45,787 nucleotides of DNA from Gallionella sp. (GCA_013044075.1 JABEVG010000091.1:1-45787); one strand, 5' to 3'; positions 1 through 9,631 are shown, counted from the stretch's first letter. Translations and numbers: made by a program. The notes: generated from the letters alone by a model not told the origin.

Positions 1-2
1 AA

Positions 3-230
3 CATGGTGTGGTACTCGATTTGAAATGCCAGATGCTATGCCATGCGAACTGTGTCTTTATGAATGGCGAAGCACAGGCCGTGAGTGTTGGTCTGTATCC
101 GCAGTTGCGTGAATTGGCCGATCAACGTGAACTTTCCGGCATTGCCGAAAACACGCGGGAAATTTGCAATATACTTTACCCTTGGTATGTGGACGGATAC
201 CTTGTTCCTGGGAAGAAACAACGGGGGTAA
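3..230 (+). CDS. 3' end of an unrecognised gene (partial)
   Basis: An open frame enters from the left edge of the window and stops at TAA 228-230, two bases before the next start codon. About 75 residues are visible, with two cysteines near the left edge, a Tyr/Trp-rich stretch (LYPWYVDGYL) and a basic end (PGKKQRG). I do not recognise the family and assign no function. The close spacing to the next gene suggests that the two are co-transcribed. Because the start lies outside the window and no motif is diagnostic, even its coding status is uncertain. Confidence 0.4.
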   Translation, partial: HGVVLDLKCQMLCHANCVFMNGEAQAVSVGLYPQLRELADQRELSGIAENTREICNILYPWYVDGYLVPGKKQRG

Positions 231-232
231 AC

Positions 233-718
233 ATGGCTGCCTTGCAACACACCCAGCTGGATGGCACAAAAGACTACAACGCGGCACTCGATGCACTGTG
301 CAGTCTCGCGCGGCGCGACCTGTATTTTTTCGAGAAGGACTTTGACGGTTTGGGCTTCAACACAGAGGCACGCTACGAGACCCTGCGGCATTTCTTGCTT
401 GCCAACCCCGCCAATCGCCTGCACATATTGGCGCATGACACACGCTACCTGTCCGCCCAGTGCGCGCGCATGACCCTGTTGCTCAAGCAGTTCGGTCACG
501 GCATGTTCATCTTCCAGACACCCAAACATCTGCGGCACCTCACCGAACCGTTTGCGGTCGCAGATGACGATCATTACGTCAGACGTTTCCACTTTGACGA
601 CCCGCGCGGCATCTTTGCACAGCACGACCCCTCCGCTGCCAGGGCGTTAAAATCGCGCTTCCAGGAAATGTGGGCGAGCTCCCAACCGGCGACCTCGGCA
701 ACGACACTCGGCTTGTAG
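233..718 (+). CDS. Conserved hypothetical protein (DUF7931-like)
   Basis: A 161-residue soluble protein. The ATG at 233 is preceded by a G-rich Shine-Dalgarno (GGGGG, 222-226) and lies 2 bp after the upstream stop, so I prefer it to an in-frame ATG at 164. The sequence runs DYNAALDALCSLARRDLYFFEKDFDGLGFNT, then RLHILAHDTRYLS and HGMFIFQTPKHLRHLTEPFAVADDDHY. This resembles the small betaproteobacterial proteins of unknown function that often sit beside acetyltransferase genes, and resembles a degenerate phospholipase-D-like fold. That assignment is from memory and moderate. No signal peptide or membrane segment is seen. Confidence 0.65.
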   Translation: MAALQHTQLDGTKDYNAALDALCSLARRDLYFFEKDFDGLGFNTEARYETLRHFLLANPANRLHILAHDTRYLSAQCARMTLLLKQFGHGMFIFQTPKHLRHLTEPFAVADDDHYVRRFHFDDPRGIFAQHDPSAARALKSRFQEMWASSQPATSATTLGL

Positions 719-790
719 ACCATCCTCGGCGAGAATGATTTACCGCCCCACGCCAAAGCCCGCAGCAGTGCTCCTAAAAATAGTTTCGAA

Positions 791-823
791 TTGACTGGAT
801 TTTATAAAATCTGCTGGTACAAT
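791..823 (+). promoter_or_regulatory. Possible promoter of the small lipoprotein gene
   Basis: A TTGACT box (791-796) and a good -10 box TACAAT (818-823) lie upstream of the lipoprotein gene. The 21-bp spacing is longer than the usual 17 bp, so the -35 assignment is doubtful. The -10 is the better-supported half. Confidence 0.35.
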
Positions 824-909
824 GCCGCGACTTTGATTTTGGCTGTCCGTTCTGTCACCAGAATCAAGCACAAATTGACCGTCTTAACCCTTAACCTAGG
901 AAATAAAAA

Positions 910-1137
910 ATGAAACGTTCTGCTCTCGTTGTTGCTTTGTTGGCTTTGGCTTTGACCGCTTGTGGCGAAAAGGCTGCTGAAACAGCTCCTGCCGCCGCTC
1001 CTGCTCCTGCTGTAGTCGCTGCTCCTGCTGTTGCTGACACTGCCGCCTCTGCGGTGACTGATACTGCCGCTTCCGCTGTTGGTGACACTCCAGCTGCTTC
1101 AGAAGTTGCTGCTCCTGCTGATGCGATGAAGAAGTAA
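910..1137 (+). CDS. Small Ala/Val-rich lipoprotein
   Basis: A 75-residue protein with a clear lipoprotein signal: a basic N-terminus (MKR), a hydrophobic stretch, and a lipobox LTAC with the lipidated cysteine at residue 18. The mature part (about 57 residues) is nearly all Ala, Val, Pro, Thr, Asp and Ser, with an internal near-repeat of the form DTAASAV. It ends in MKK. A Shine-Dalgarno (AGGAAAT, 898-904) precedes the ATG and a terminator lies 20 bp downstream, so it is a monocistronic unit. Codons are uniformly GCT/GTT-rich, unlike the GCG/GTG-rich neighbours, which is compatible with high expression. The function is unknown; a disordered envelope lipoprotein is the simplest reading. Confidence 0.75.
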   Translation: MKRSALVVALLALALTACGEKAAETAPAAAPAPAVVAAPAVADTAASAVTDTAASAVGDTPAASEVAAPADAMKK

Positions 1138-1155
1138 TACTGCTTCACGCCGCAC

Positions 1156-1184
1156 AAAAAAGCCGACGCGAGTCGGCTTTTTTA
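1156..1184. terminator. Rho-independent terminator, probably bidirectional
   Basis: A perfect 7-bp stem AGCCGAC/GTCGGCT with a GCGA loop (1161-1178) is flanked by A-rich sequence on the left and a T-run on the right. It lies between two convergent genes and can serve both. Confidence 0.85.
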
Positions 1185-1206
1185 TTTCTCACGATTGCGC
1201 TACCGC

Positions 1207-2001
1207 CTAAACAATCTCGCGCCAGGCGAATCCTTCTTGCTGCCTAGCCACGCCAATCCACTCCGCCGCACACCCCAACGCAGAACTCAAAGCGGAGACC
1301 GCCAACTCTGGCGTATTGTTTTTGTGGCTCAGATGCGCGGCAATCAGATGCTGCAAACGACTCACATCCAAACCAGCCAAGAGTGCGGCTGACTGCCGGT
1401 TGTTCAAATGTCCGAATCGCCCGCCCACGCGCTGTTTGAGACTGTAGGGATAATCCCCGTTGGCGAGCAGATCGCTATCGTGATTGCATTCCAGCACCAG
1501 CGCGTCACAGCCGCTCAGCGTCGCTTCGATGTGCGGCGTGCTGCAACCCGCATCGGTCAGCACACCGAGCCGCCGCGCCCCGTCGCTGAAGACGAATTGC
1601 ACCGGTTCGGCGGCATCGTGCGGCACGGGATACGGTTGCACATGCAAGTCGCCGATCGCGAACGCCGTATGCGCGTCGATCTCATGCAGATTGGGGATAT
1701 TGGCGAACGCCTTGGGCTGACTGCGCAGCGTGCCGTGGGTCAGCCATACGTCGAGATCGAAGCGGCGCGCCAGTCTCGCCACCCCGCCGATGTGATCACC
1801 GTGTTCGTGCGTGACCACGATGCCGCTCAGTTGATCGGGCAGCACGCCCAACTTCTCCAGGCGGAGAATGGTGTCTTGCAGACCGAAACCGCAGTCCATC
1901 AGCACCCGCGTATGGCAGCTCCCCGAAGCAGAGGTTTTCGTCCCGACTTCGACCAGCAGTGCGTTGCCTTCGCTGCCGCTCCCTAGCGAGGCAAAACGCA
2001 T
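1207..2001 (-). CDS. MBL-fold metallo-hydrolase (YycJ/WalJ-like)
   Basis: A 264-residue metallo-beta-lactamase-fold protein. It opens with MRFASLGSGSEGNALLVE, typical of the YycJ/WalJ group, and carries the metal-binding motif THEHGDH (H65, H67, D69, H70). Further ligands come from HDAAEPVQF, TDAG and AAHLSHKNNTPE. The ATG at 2001 is chosen because homologues begin with MRFASLGSGS; the longer frame to 2058 overlaps bamC. It follows bamC with a 4-bp gap and is probably in the dapA-bamC operon. The family includes nucleases and phosphodiesterases; the substrate cannot be told from sequence. Confidence 0.85.
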   Translation of the reverse strand: MRFASLGSGSEGNALLVEVGTKTSASGSCHTRVLMDCGFGLQDTILRLEKLGVLPDQLSGIVVTHEHGDHIGGVARLARRFDLDVWLTHGTLRSQPKAFANIPNLHEIDAHTAFAIGDLHVQPYPVPHDAAEPVQFVFSDGARRLGVLTDAGCSTPHIEATLSGCDALVLECNHDSDLLANGDYPYSLKQRVGGRFGHLNNRQSAALLAGLDVSRLQHLIAAHLSHKNNTPELAVSALSSALGCAAEWIGVARQQEGFAWREIV

Positions 2002-2005
2002 GCGA

Positions 2006-3055
2006 TCAAGGTTGAATATTTTTGTAGAGGGCTTCCAGCAACAGCTTGCTTGACGCATCGCTGCTGCCGTCCGCAGCGGTTACCAGCACCGTGCATGTCG
2101 CGCCGCCGTCCTGCACCAGTACGCGATAGTTCGCCATGGACTCACCCGCCTCTTTGGGCAACTTGAATTTGCCACCGGCTTTGATCGGCTTCAGAAAATA
2201 GATCCCTTTGCTTCTGTCCTTGTCGTCCAGGACCCACTTCAAACGATCAATAGCCAGACCGACCCTGCGCCAGCTTCTGTCGAACTCGTCTTTGATCAGG
2301 ATGCTGCCAACCCCGTTGTCCGCAACTTGCAATGTCGCTTCGCCTCCGGACTTGACAGCAACCTCAACCGCCGGATTGCCACCCAAACGAACCATCAAAC
2401 GCTGCAGCATTTGCGCTTCCAGTTCGGGGTCGTTGGCGCGGGGCAGCCACTGAATGGCCTGATGCGCATCCACAGTCGCCACCAAGCCGCGATGGCTCAG
2501 GTAAATCTCCACCGTTCCGGCCTCTTTGCCGCGCTCCAAGCGACTGCGATACTGGTCGCGCTCGCCGGACGACAATCCTTCACCCGAACCGCTGCCGGAA
2601 GCATCTGCCCCCCCCGTCTGAGCAGGCTTGACGCGATCTTCTTTCCAATTGGTTTCCATGATGCCGGCGGATTGATCCTCACTGCCCAGAACAAAACCAT
2701 TTTCAGTCCAGAACGCTTTCACGACACGCCAGACATTTTCGGGCGTGTCTTGCACCACCAGCCAACGCTGCGCGCCTGCACGCTCCAGATGCACCCCTGA
2801 AATGACCGGCAAGACAGGCTTCTCAACCGTCGCCGCGTTAGCCACTCCAGCCTTGCCGGCTTGCGGATTACCCGTGCCACCCTGCGGTACTTTGTATAGC
2901 TCGCCGTCCACCGGCTTGCTCAGATCGGGCGGCACTTCCAACGACTCGGACTGCGTCGCACCAGCCTGGTAATCGACGTGCTTCTCGGCGAACAGACCAC
3001 AGCCCGCCAGCGACACCAGCAACGCACCCGCCATTCCAACTTGCAAAACTTTCAT
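2006..3055 (-). CDS. bamC: Outer membrane assembly lipoprotein BamC
   Basis: A 349-residue lipoprotein subunit of the BAM complex, which folds beta-barrel proteins into the outer membrane. The signal ends in the lipobox LAGC (Cys19). Next comes the unstructured N-terminal segment with the conserved EVPPDLSKP that contacts BamD, then two helix-grip domains (about residues 85-200 and 250-349). Its place directly after dapA is the classical dapA-bamC arrangement. The start at 3055 gives a normal signal peptide and a 4-bp gap from dapA; a longer frame to 3109 has no signal. Confidence 0.9.
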   Translation of the reverse strand: MKVLQVGMAGALLVSLAGCGLFAEKHVDYQAGATQSESLEVPPDLSKPVDGELYKVPQGGTGNPQAGKAGVANAATVEKPVLPVISGVHLERAGAQRWLVVQDTPENVWRVVKAFWTENGFVLGSEDQSAGIMETNWKEDRVKPAQTGGADASGSGSGEGLSSGERDQYRSRLERGKEAGTVEIYLSHRGLVATVDAHQAIQWLPRANDPELEAQMLQRLMVRLGGNPAVEVAVKSGGEATLQVADNGVGSILIKDEFDRSWRRVGLAIDRLKWVLDDKDRSKGIYFLKPIKAGGKFKLPKEAGESMANYRVLVQDGGATCTVLVTAADGSSDASSKLLLEALYKNIQP

Positions 3056-3059
3056 GGTT

Positions 3060-3968
3060 TTATTCCTGTTCCTGTGTGATAACGCCAGCCTGCAACATCG
3101 CTTGCTCAACCACCGCGTAAGCCGAGGGCGACAACGGGGTCAGCGGCAAGCGGAACGTGTTCTTTATCTTGCCCATACGCGCCACCGCCCATTTGACCGG
3201 GATAGGATTGGCTTCGACGAACAGCTGCCGATGCAATCCCAATAATTTGAAGTTGATCTCGCGCGCCTTGACGACCTCATTGTTCAATGCCGCGACACAC
3301 ATCTCGTGCATCAGTCTGGGCGCGACGTTCGCCGTCACCGAGATCGTGCCGTGCGCGCCGAGCAACATCAACGCCAGCGTGCTGGCATCGTCGCCGCTGT
3401 AGATGGCGAAATCCCCATCGGCACGTTTCAATAATCGTGCGCGCGCCAGCAGATCGCTGCCGCGCTCGATGTTGCCGGTCGCGTCTTTGATGCCGACGAT
3501 GTTTGGAATCTGCGCCAGACGCAGCACGGTATCGTTGTATAAATCTGCCACGGTGCGTCCTGGCACGTTGTACAAAATATGCGGCATATCGACGGCTTCG
3601 GCGATGGCTTTGAAGTGCTGGTACAACCCTTCCTGCGTCGGCTTGTTGTAATACGGCACCACAGTGAGCGATGCATCCGCGCCCGCTTTCTTGGCAAACG
3701 TTGCCAGCTCAATCGCCTCACGCGTGCTGTTCGCGCCCGTACCGGCGATGACGGGAATACGTTGGGCGGCATGCTTGACCGCTTCGGCGATCAACAGCTC
3801 GTGTTCTTCCACATCGACGGTAGGCGACTCGCCGGTCGTGCCGACCACCACGATACCGTCCGTCCCCTGCCCGATATGAAAATCGATGAGCGACCTGAAC
3901 GCCGCCATATCCAGACTGCCGTCTTCATGCATCGGCGTGACGATTGCAACAATACTGCCCTTGATCAT
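3060..3968 (-). CDS. dapA: 4-hydroxy-tetrahydrodipicolinate synthase
   Basis: A 302-residue TIM-barrel aldolase that condenses pyruvate with aspartate semialdehyde, the first committed step of lysine and meso-diaminopimelate synthesis. It shows GTTGESPTV (substrate loop), the YNVPGRT motif with the active-site tyrosine, and the Schiff-base lysine K161 in VGIKDATGN. The start [12 protein letters not shown] at 3968 matches the family; an ATG two codons upstream (3974) is an alternative. The protein is slightly longer than the usual 292 residues through its C-terminal end. It leads the minus-strand group dapA-bamC-MBL and diverges from feoA. Confidence 0.95.
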   Translation of the reverse strand: MIKGSIVAIVTPMHEDGSLDMAAFRSLIDFHIGQGTDGIVVVGTTGESPTVDVEEHELLIAEAVKHAAQRIPVIAGTGANSTREAIELATFAKKAGADASLTVVPYYNKPTQEGLYQHFKAIAEAVDMPHILYNVPGRTVADLYNDTVLRLAQIPNIVGIKDATGNIERGSDLLARARLLKRADGDFAIYSGDDASTLALMLLGAHGTISVTANVAPRLMHEMCVAALNNEVVKAREINFKLLGLHRQLFVEANPIPVKWAVARMGKIKNTFRLPLTPLSPSAYAVVEQAMLQAGVITQEQE

Positions 3969-4091
3969 TTTCATCTTCGCTTGAATCGAAAGCGCGCATT
4001 CTACCGTAATTACGACACAGTCCCAAAGCCTTGCGCGACAAAAGCGGCGTGCCTGTGAAATAATACGGCCACTGTTGAATTCACTCCCGTC

Positions 4092-4325
4092 ATGCCCGCA
4101 AATTCCCTGACCACGTTGCATCCCGGCGACATCGCCACCATCGTTTCGATACACGCCGAAGAAGCTTTGCATCAACGTCTGCTCGCGCTGGGCTTTCGCA
4201 CCGGCAAACAGATCGAGCTGATACGCAAAGCCAGTTTTTCCGGCCCGCTGCAAGTGCGCATCGGCATGACCGACATCGTGCTGCGGAAGAGCGAGGCGAG
4301 CAAGATCAAGGTGTCCAGGACATGA
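4092..4325 (+). CDS. feoA: Ferrous iron transport protein A
   Basis: A 77-residue SH3-like protein that assists FeoB in Fe(II) uptake. Characteristic features are [12 protein letters not shown], the [14 protein letters not shown] turn, and the closing strand [17 protein letters not shown]. Its stop overlaps the feoB start (ATGA, 4322-4325), so translation is coupled. I see no convincing Fur box in the 120 bp upstream. Confidence 0.92.
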   Translation: MPANSLTTLHPGDIATIVSIHAEEALHQRLLALGFRTGKQIELIRKASFSGPLQVRIGMTDIVLRKSEASKIKVSRT

Positions 4326-6109
4326 AGCGCATCGCCCTGCTCGGCATGCCCAACACCGGCAAGTCCACCCTGTTCAACCGCATGACGGGCGGTTCTGCGC
4401 GTGTCGGCAACTGGCCTGGCATCACGGTGGAATTGTTGTCCGGCAAAATTCTGTTGGGCGGCGACATGGTGGAGATCGTCGACCTGCCCGGCATCTATGA
4501 TCTGCACGGCTATTCCGATGACGAACAAGTGGTGCGCCATTTCCTGCACGATAACGTGCCCGACCTGGCACTCGTGATACTCAACGCCACGCAGATCGAA
4601 CGTCAGATGAGTCTGCTGTTGCAGCTCAGGCAACTCGACATGAACATCGTGGTGCTGCTCAACATGGCCGACGAAGCCAGGAAGTTCGGCATCACCATCG
4701 ACAGTAAGAAGATGACCGAGATGTTGGGCGTGCCGATCTTTTTGCTCAGCGGCAAGTACGGAAACGGTTATCAGGAAGCCATGCTGGCCGTCACCAAAGC
4801 CCTGCGCTATCCCACGCCCGGCATGGCGGAAGAGCTGCGCAGCCAGCTGGAACAGGACGAGCATATCGTCACCGAGATGGCGCGAGTGATGCAACAGGCG
4901 GTGCAGATCCCCGCGCGCCTGCCGGAGAACCTCACCGAAAAACTCGACCGCGTGATCCTGCACCCGTGGGCTGGACTGCCAATCTTTTTCGCCATCATGT
5001 ATCTGCTGTTCCAGGGCATCTTCCTGCTGGGACTCCCCTTGCAGACCGGCATCGCGGCAGGCTTCGGCTGGTTGCGCGAAACCGCATTAGCCCCCTTGTT
5101 GAGCGCGCTACCGCACGCCGTCCAGGGCTTGCTGCTGGACGGCATCTACAACGGCGTGGCGACCGTCGCGGCCTTCGTGCCTATCATCGTGTTGTTCTTT
5201 TTGTTCATGGCGATGGTCGAAGACAGTGGCTACCTGTCGCGCGCCGCTTTCCTGATGGACGCGCTGATGGCGAGACTGGGCTTGGATGGACGCGGCTTCG
5301 TCATGTTGCTGATGGGCTTCGGCTGCAATGTGCCCGCGCTGATGGGCACGCGCGTGATGCGCTCGCGCGCCATGCGCCTGCTCACCATGCTGGTGATTCC
5401 GTTCTCATTATGTTCGGCACGTCTGCAAGTTTTCGTGTTCATCACCGCCGCATTGTTCTCACCGGAAGCCGCGCCGTTAGTGTTGTTCAGCCTGTATCTG
5501 TTCAGCTTCGCAGCCGCAATCCTGACCGCGCTGCTGTTCAAAAATCAATTCAAGAACAGCGAACCGTTCGTGTTGGAGCTGCCGCCCTACCGCTTCCCCA
5601 CCGCGCGGCAAATGTGGCTGCGCGGCTGGCATGAAGTCACCCACTTTTTACGCCGCGCCACGAAATTCATCATCGCCGGTGTGGTGCTGGTGTGGTTTCT
5701 CACCCACGTACCGTTCTCCGCCGTGCCCGCCAGCAGCGACACACTGTCCGGCATGATAGGCAACTGGCTGCATCCGCTATTCGCACCCATAGGCATCAGC
5801 CCCGAACTCACCATCGCGCTGATCTTCGGCTTCGTCGCAAAAGAGATCGTCATCGGCTCGCTCTCCGTCATCTACGGGCTGTCTGGTGTGGCACTGAGCG
5901 GCGCGCTGGCACAACAGCTCGACTGGGTACAAGCCTACAGTTTCATGCTGTTCACGCTCATCTACACCCCCTGCTTGTCCACCATCGCCACGCTAAAAAG
6001 CGAATCCAAAGACAACGCCTTCATGCTCTTCTCCATCTTCTGGTCGCTGGGTCTGGCGTGGCTGGTGAGCTTCGTGTTCTATCAGGGCGCACGGATACTG
6101 GGATATTAA
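4322..6109 (+). CDS. feoB: Ferrous iron transporter FeoB
   Basis: A 595-residue inner-membrane Fe(II) transporter with an N-terminal G domain. G1 is GMPNTGKST (residues 8-16), G3 is DLPGIYDL and G4 is NMAD; a helical spacer then leads to the membrane part from about residue 215. Both Gate motifs are present: [13 protein letters not shown] with [10 protein letters not shown], and [15 protein letters not shown]. At 595 residues it is much shorter than the 773 of E. coli FeoB, as is common in related betaproteobacteria, and nothing appears broken. It overlaps feoA by 4 bp and is followed by a small lipoprotein gene. Confidence 0.95.
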   Translation: MKRIALLGMPNTGKSTLFNRMTGGSARVGNWPGITVELLSGKILLGGDMVEIVDLPGIYDLHGYSDDEQVVRHFLHDNVPDLALVILNATQIERQMSLLLQLRQLDMNIVVLLNMADEARKFGITIDSKKMTEMLGVPIFLLSGKYGNGYQEAMLAVTKALRYPTPGMAEELRSQLEQDEHIVTEMARVMQQAVQIPARLPENLTEKLDRVILHPWAGLPIFFAIMYLLFQGIFLLGLPLQTGIAAGFGWLRETALAPLLSALPHAVQGLLLDGIYNGVATVAAFVPIIVLFFLFMAMVEDSGYLSRAAFLMDALMARLGLDGRGFVMLLMGFGCNVPALMGTRVMRSRAMRLLTMLVIPFSLCSARLQVFVFITAALFSPEAAPLVLFSLYLFSFAAAILTALLFKNQFKNSEPFVLELPPYRFPTARQMWLRGWHEVTHFLRRATKFIIAGVVLVWFLTHVPFSAVPASSDTLSGMIGNWLHPLFAPIGISPELTIALIFGFVAKEIVIGSLSVIYGLSGVALSGALAQQLDWVQAYSFMLFTLIYTPCLSTIATLKSESKDNAFMLFSIFWSLGLAWLVSFVFYQGARILGY

Positions 6110-6125
6110 TGATGAGGGGGACAAC

Positions 6126-6317
6126 ATGAACCATCACACCACCGCGCTTTGCGCGCTACTGTTGCTAGCCGCATGCAGCCCGAACGACAACACCACGCCC
6201 GCGCCCAAACTTTTCAAAGAGCAGCGCGATGTTCTCGACGAAGCCAAAGCCGTTGGTGGCGTCGTGCAACAACAAAGTGAAGAACAACGGAAGGCGGCTG
6301 AAAAACAGGCGGAGTGA
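6126..6317 (+). CDS. Small lipoprotein downstream of feoB
   Basis: A 63-residue protein with the lipobox LAAC (Cys17) after a short hydrophobic signal. The mature part contains a charged, probably helical segment (LFKEQRDVLDEAKAVGGVVQQQSEEQRKAAEKQAE). It starts 16 bp after feoB with a GGGGGA Shine-Dalgarno, so it is probably the third gene of the feo operon. It occupies the position of feoC but has no winged-helix sequence and is predicted to be lipidated, so it is not FeoC. Its function is unknown. Confidence 0.75.
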   Translation: MNHHTTALCALLLLAACSPNDNTTPAPKLFKEQRDVLDEAKAVGGVVQQQSEEQRKAAEKQAE

Positions 6318-6650
6318 AGTAACAACCGGCCGTTAACCGGATAGGAACGGACGTTATGTTAGAAAATACAAACAGTCAAAAACGGCCATAAGCCGTCTTT
6401 CACGACCGGCAGCTTTCCGGCAAGCAATTTGATAGCTTCTAGTTCGGTATCGTGCCATAACTGGCATGTCAAGTGACTAAGTTGGAGTGACTGCCTCTGG
6501 CCTTTGAGTGGTCACTGGGCGGACAAGAAAATTTCTGCTGGAGGAGTCAGGACTACCGCTGACAGCCGGCAAAAGAATGCACGGGAATTGTTGTTCGGCC
6601 AAAGCAGTCTTACACAAAATTTCTGATACTCTCATTCCCAAGGACCTCGT
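6318..6650. other. Non-coding stretch between the feo operon and the GGDEF gene
   Basis: A gap of 333 bp with no credible gene. It holds a small hairpin (ACGGC/GCCGT, 6382-6396) without a clear T-run, and several CCGG-containing short repeats. The last bases carry the Shine-Dalgarno AAGGA of the next gene. No riboswitch or operator was recognised. Confidence 0.5.
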
Positions 6651-8303
6651 ATGTTCCAATTTTTTATTAACGCCATCGTCTCAGTCCGGTGGCTTAATTT
6701 GTTCGCGCTGTTGCTTTTGTCGTTTATCTGGCTGCCTTGCAAAGCTCAGCCATTGAAACTGGACGGAAAATGGTATGAAGCACCGTCATACTCGTATTGT
6801 GCAGGGCCGACGATATTGCAATGCCCCGGAATGGTGCAAATCGATCAGATAAATAAAACCGGCGGACATGTTTTCTGGCAAGGCAATTTCGAAATCGGGC
6901 AGACAACGCGACTGGTAGTGGATTTCAAAAATTCCAGCGTGATAGGCATGTTCCATCACAGAATTTTCGATGACCATGACCGTCTGGTTGCAGAATCGGA
7001 AGGGGGCATTCAAAGTGTGGTACCCAATCCTTTTTTTCTGCGGCATGGCCGTGAGTTCACACTGCTACCGGGCCATTACAGGCTGACAACGGAGATTTCT
7101 TCTCCGTTTTTTCTGGCGCAACCAACACCTTATCTGGATACGCTAGTGCATTATCAGCAGGCGATCAAGCTGGGTGATGCACTGACGCTACTAAGCATGG
7201 GCGTATTGCTCGGACTGATATTTTATTATGCCGTGCTAGCAGGCATCCGGCGCAACGCGACAGATGGGTTCTATGCTCTATTTATTCTTGGAAATCTTCT
7301 CTACAACGGTACTGCGCTGCTGGTGTTCACGGATTTGTTCGGATTGCACTGGTTCTATCTGATCAGTTTTCCCATTTTATTTTCCAATGGCATTTATGTT
7401 CTGTTTGTATTGCGGTTGCTGGATATCACGAGTGTAGCCAGTCCCCGGTTATACCGGTTAGGCATGGTACTGCTCGGTCTGTTTGTGGCTTTTGCTCTGT
7501 TGTCGCTGTTCAAACCTAACTGGTCTCTGGAGCTTGATCGTACCGGGGTTGCGTTGTTTCTGTGTTATGGCTTGCTGTCCGGCATCGTGCGCAATCGTCA
7601 GGGCCATTTTCTGGCATCTAGGTATCTGGCTGCTGTGGTGGTGTTCTTCGTATTGGGCATACTGGCCATTTCCCTCGGCAGACTGGCGGGGCTGCAAACG
7701 ATTTACGTCGAACATCTCGGCCTGTTGGCGGTCACAGTGGAGGTGTTGCTGCTGGCACTGGTGCTGGCACGTCAGTTTTCACAATTGCGCATGCAATTTG
7801 AACGTGCATATGTGCACGCCACGCAAGATGCGCTTACCGGTCTGCAAAACCGGCGCGGCTTCGTCGAAGCAGGCAATTCCGAAGTCGAGCGTTCGAAGCG
7901 TTACGGCCATTCTTTGTCGGTGATCTACCTTGACCTGGATAATTTCAAGCAGCTGAATGACACGCGAGGCCATGATATCGGTGACGCGGCACTGCGTGCG
8001 ATAGCACGCGCCTTGCGTTCCGTTCTTCGCTCCAATGACCTGATTGCTCGGTTGGGCGGGGATGAATTCGCAATGATGTTGCCGGAAATCGGCCGCGAGG
8101 CTGCGTCAGAAGTCGGGAGGAAGGTCTTCATTGCGGTAAGCAACGCGTTGCAAGAATTTCCACCCGTGACCGCAAGCATAGGTGTTATAGGCTTTGCCAA
8201 AGTTACCTGGACGTTCTCTGGCATTATGAAAGTGGCGGACGATTTGATGTATGAAGTCAAGAAGACAGGCAAGAACAACGTGCACTTCCGGCATTACGAC
8301 TGA
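6651..8303 (+). CDS. 7TM-DISM membrane diguanylate cyclase
   Basis: A 550-residue inner-membrane sensor that should make cyclic di-GMP from GTP. A signal or first membrane segment (residues 10-31) is followed by a periplasmic sensory domain (about 32-180), seven membrane segments of the 7TMR-DISM type (about 185-385), and a C-terminal GGDEF domain. The catalytic motif GGDEF is intact at residues 469-473, and an RxxD inhibitory site (R460-D463) sits five residues before it, so product inhibition is expected. A good Shine-Dalgarno (AAGGA) precedes the ATG. No EAL domain is present, and the signal sensed is unknown. Confidence 0.9.
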   Translation: MFQFFINAIVSVRWLNLFALLLLSFIWLPCKAQPLKLDGKWYEAPSYSYCAGPTILQCPGMVQIDQINKTGGHVFWQGNFEIGQTTRLVVDFKNSSVIGMFHHRIFDDHDRLVAESEGGIQSVVPNPFFLRHGREFTLLPGHYRLTTEISSPFFLAQPTPYLDTLVHYQQAIKLGDALTLLSMGVLLGLIFYYAVLAGIRRNATDGFYALFILGNLLYNGTALLVFTDLFGLHWFYLISFPILFSNGIYVLFVLRLLDITSVASPRLYRLGMVLLGLFVAFALLSLFKPNWSLELDRTGVALFLCYGLLSGIVRNRQGHFLASRYLAAVVVFFVLGILAISLGRLAGLQTIYVEHLGLLAVTVEVLLLALVLARQFSQLRMQFERAYVHATQDALTGLQNRRGFVEAGNSEVERSKRYGHSLSVIYLDLDNFKQLNDTRGHDIGDAALRAIARALRSVLRSNDLIARLGGDEFAMMLPEIGREAASEVGRKVFIAVSNALQEFPPVTASIGVIGFAKVTWTFSGIMKVADDLMYEVKKTGKNNVHFRHYD

Positions 8304-8573
8304 AAATGACTTTTTACCGCACTGTTCCCAGATAGGAAACAGGTTGCGAATCGCGAAGTGTCGACTTTGTGGCGTAATCCGGTCACTGGGATAAACTGGC
8401 ACGAGGGTCGGCAATGTGTCGTTTGTGTGAATTGGCCAACGTCCGGTCTGCGGCAACGAATTCTCATAGGTCTATGACGGCTTCGGGTTAGAAAGAGTCA
8501 CCCAACTAGAAATAGCGCATGTCCGCCGTGCCTTCGAATGCAGTCCCCAACTGGTCGGTGTTACGCAACTTTT

Positions 8574-9626
8574 TCACCGCACCGCTATGCGCGTCTCACC
8601 TTGTCGCATCTTGCCTATCACCGCCGCTTGCGTGAATCCCGCAGCAACAAAACATTGCAGTACTTCGTCTGCCGCTTCCGGTGCAACGGACACCAGCAAG
8701 CCGCCGCTGGTCTGCGCATCGGCGAGCAGGCGTTGCTGCCAGGTTTCAATGTGCGCGGCGAAATCAACATCAACTCCGTAGCTCGCCAGGTTGCGCTCTA
8801 TCGCGCCGGGGCCTACGCCTTGTTGCGCAAGAGCCAGTGCTTCGGACAGCACGGGGACATTGTTGAATGCCACTTCCGCGATCAAGCCCGCACCCCGGCA
8901 CATTTCCAGCAGATGCCCTAACAAGCCGAAGCCGGTCACGTCGGTGAGCGCGTGTACGGCGGGCAGCGCGGCGAGCGAGCTGCCGACCTTGTTGAGTTGC
9001 GTGGTGGTATTGATGAGTTGCGCGTAACCCGCATCAGTGAGCAATTCTTTTTTCAGCGCGGCGGCGAGGATGCCCACGCCTAACCCTTTGCCCAGGATCA
9101 GCACGTCGCCCGCGCGTGCCGCGCTGTTCTTCTTCACCCGGTCGGGGTGCACGATGCCCAGTGCCACCAAGCCGTAGATGGGCTCCGGTGCGTCGATGGA
9201 ATGCCCGCCCGCGATGGGAATGCCCGCATCGCGGCACACCGCTTCGCCGCCTCGCAATATCTCGCGTATGGTCTCCACCGACATCTTGGTGATCGGCATG
9301 CCGACGATGGCAAGAGCCATGATGGGCGTGCCACCCATGGCGTACACATCGGACAGCGCGTTGGTGGCGGCGATGCGCCCGAAGTCAAACGGGTCATCGA
9401 CGATGGGCATGAAGAAATCGGTGGTGGCGATGATCGCCTGCTGGTCATTGAGGCGATACACCGCCGCATCGTCGCTGCTCTCGGTGCCGACCAGCAGATC
9501 GGGGAAGGGTAATTTCTGTTGCGCCTCGCCGAGTATCTCGTGCAACAAAGCGGGAGAGATTTTGCAGCCGCATCCGCCACCGTGCGACAATCGGGTCAAT
9601 TTCACTTCGGACATATTTACTTTCAT
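8574..9626 (-). CDS. selD: Selenophosphate synthase
   Basis: A 350-residue enzyme that makes selenophosphate from selenide and ATP, the selenium donor for selenouridine and selenocysteine. The N-terminal active site is HGGGCGCK, where Cys19 and Lys22 correspond to Cys17 and Lys20 of E. coli SelD; position 19 is a cysteine codon and not UGA. The AIR-synthase-like motifs TTDFFMPIVDDPFDFG and DVTGFGLLGHL follow. Two start codons are possible (ATG 9626, or ATG 9614 giving MSEVKLTR); neither has a strong Shine-Dalgarno. It diverges from selU with only 5-17 bp between the starts, and selU uses its product. Confidence 0.93.
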   Translation of the reverse strand: MKVNMSEVKLTRLSHGGGCGCKISPALLHEILGEAQQKLPFPDLLVGTESSDDAAVYRLNDQQAIIATTDFFMPIVDDPFDFGRIAATNALSDVYAMGGTPIMALAIVGMPITKMSVETIREILRGGEAVCRDAGIPIAGGHSIDAPEPIYGLVALGIVHPDRVKKNSAARAGDVLILGKGLGVGILAAALKKELLTDAGYAQLINTTTQLNKVGSSLAALPAVHALTDVTGFGLLGHLLEMCRGAGLIAEVAFNNVPVLSEALALAQQGVGPGAIERNLASYGVDVDFAAHIETWQQRLLADAQTSGGLLVSVAPEAADEVLQCFVAAGFTQAAVIGKMRQGETRIAVR

Positions 9627-9631
9627 TGCAC

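Noticed and set aside
3969-4091. Fur box upstream of feoA
   Set aside because: No sequence close to the 19-bp inverted repeat GATAATGATAATCATTATC was found.
4172-4963. A 263-codon frame antisense to feoB
   Set aside because: His/Gln/Val-rich translation without family features; feoA and feoB are clear on the + strand.
9560-9575. Selenocysteine in SelD
   Set aside because: The active-site position is encoded by a cysteine codon, not TGA.
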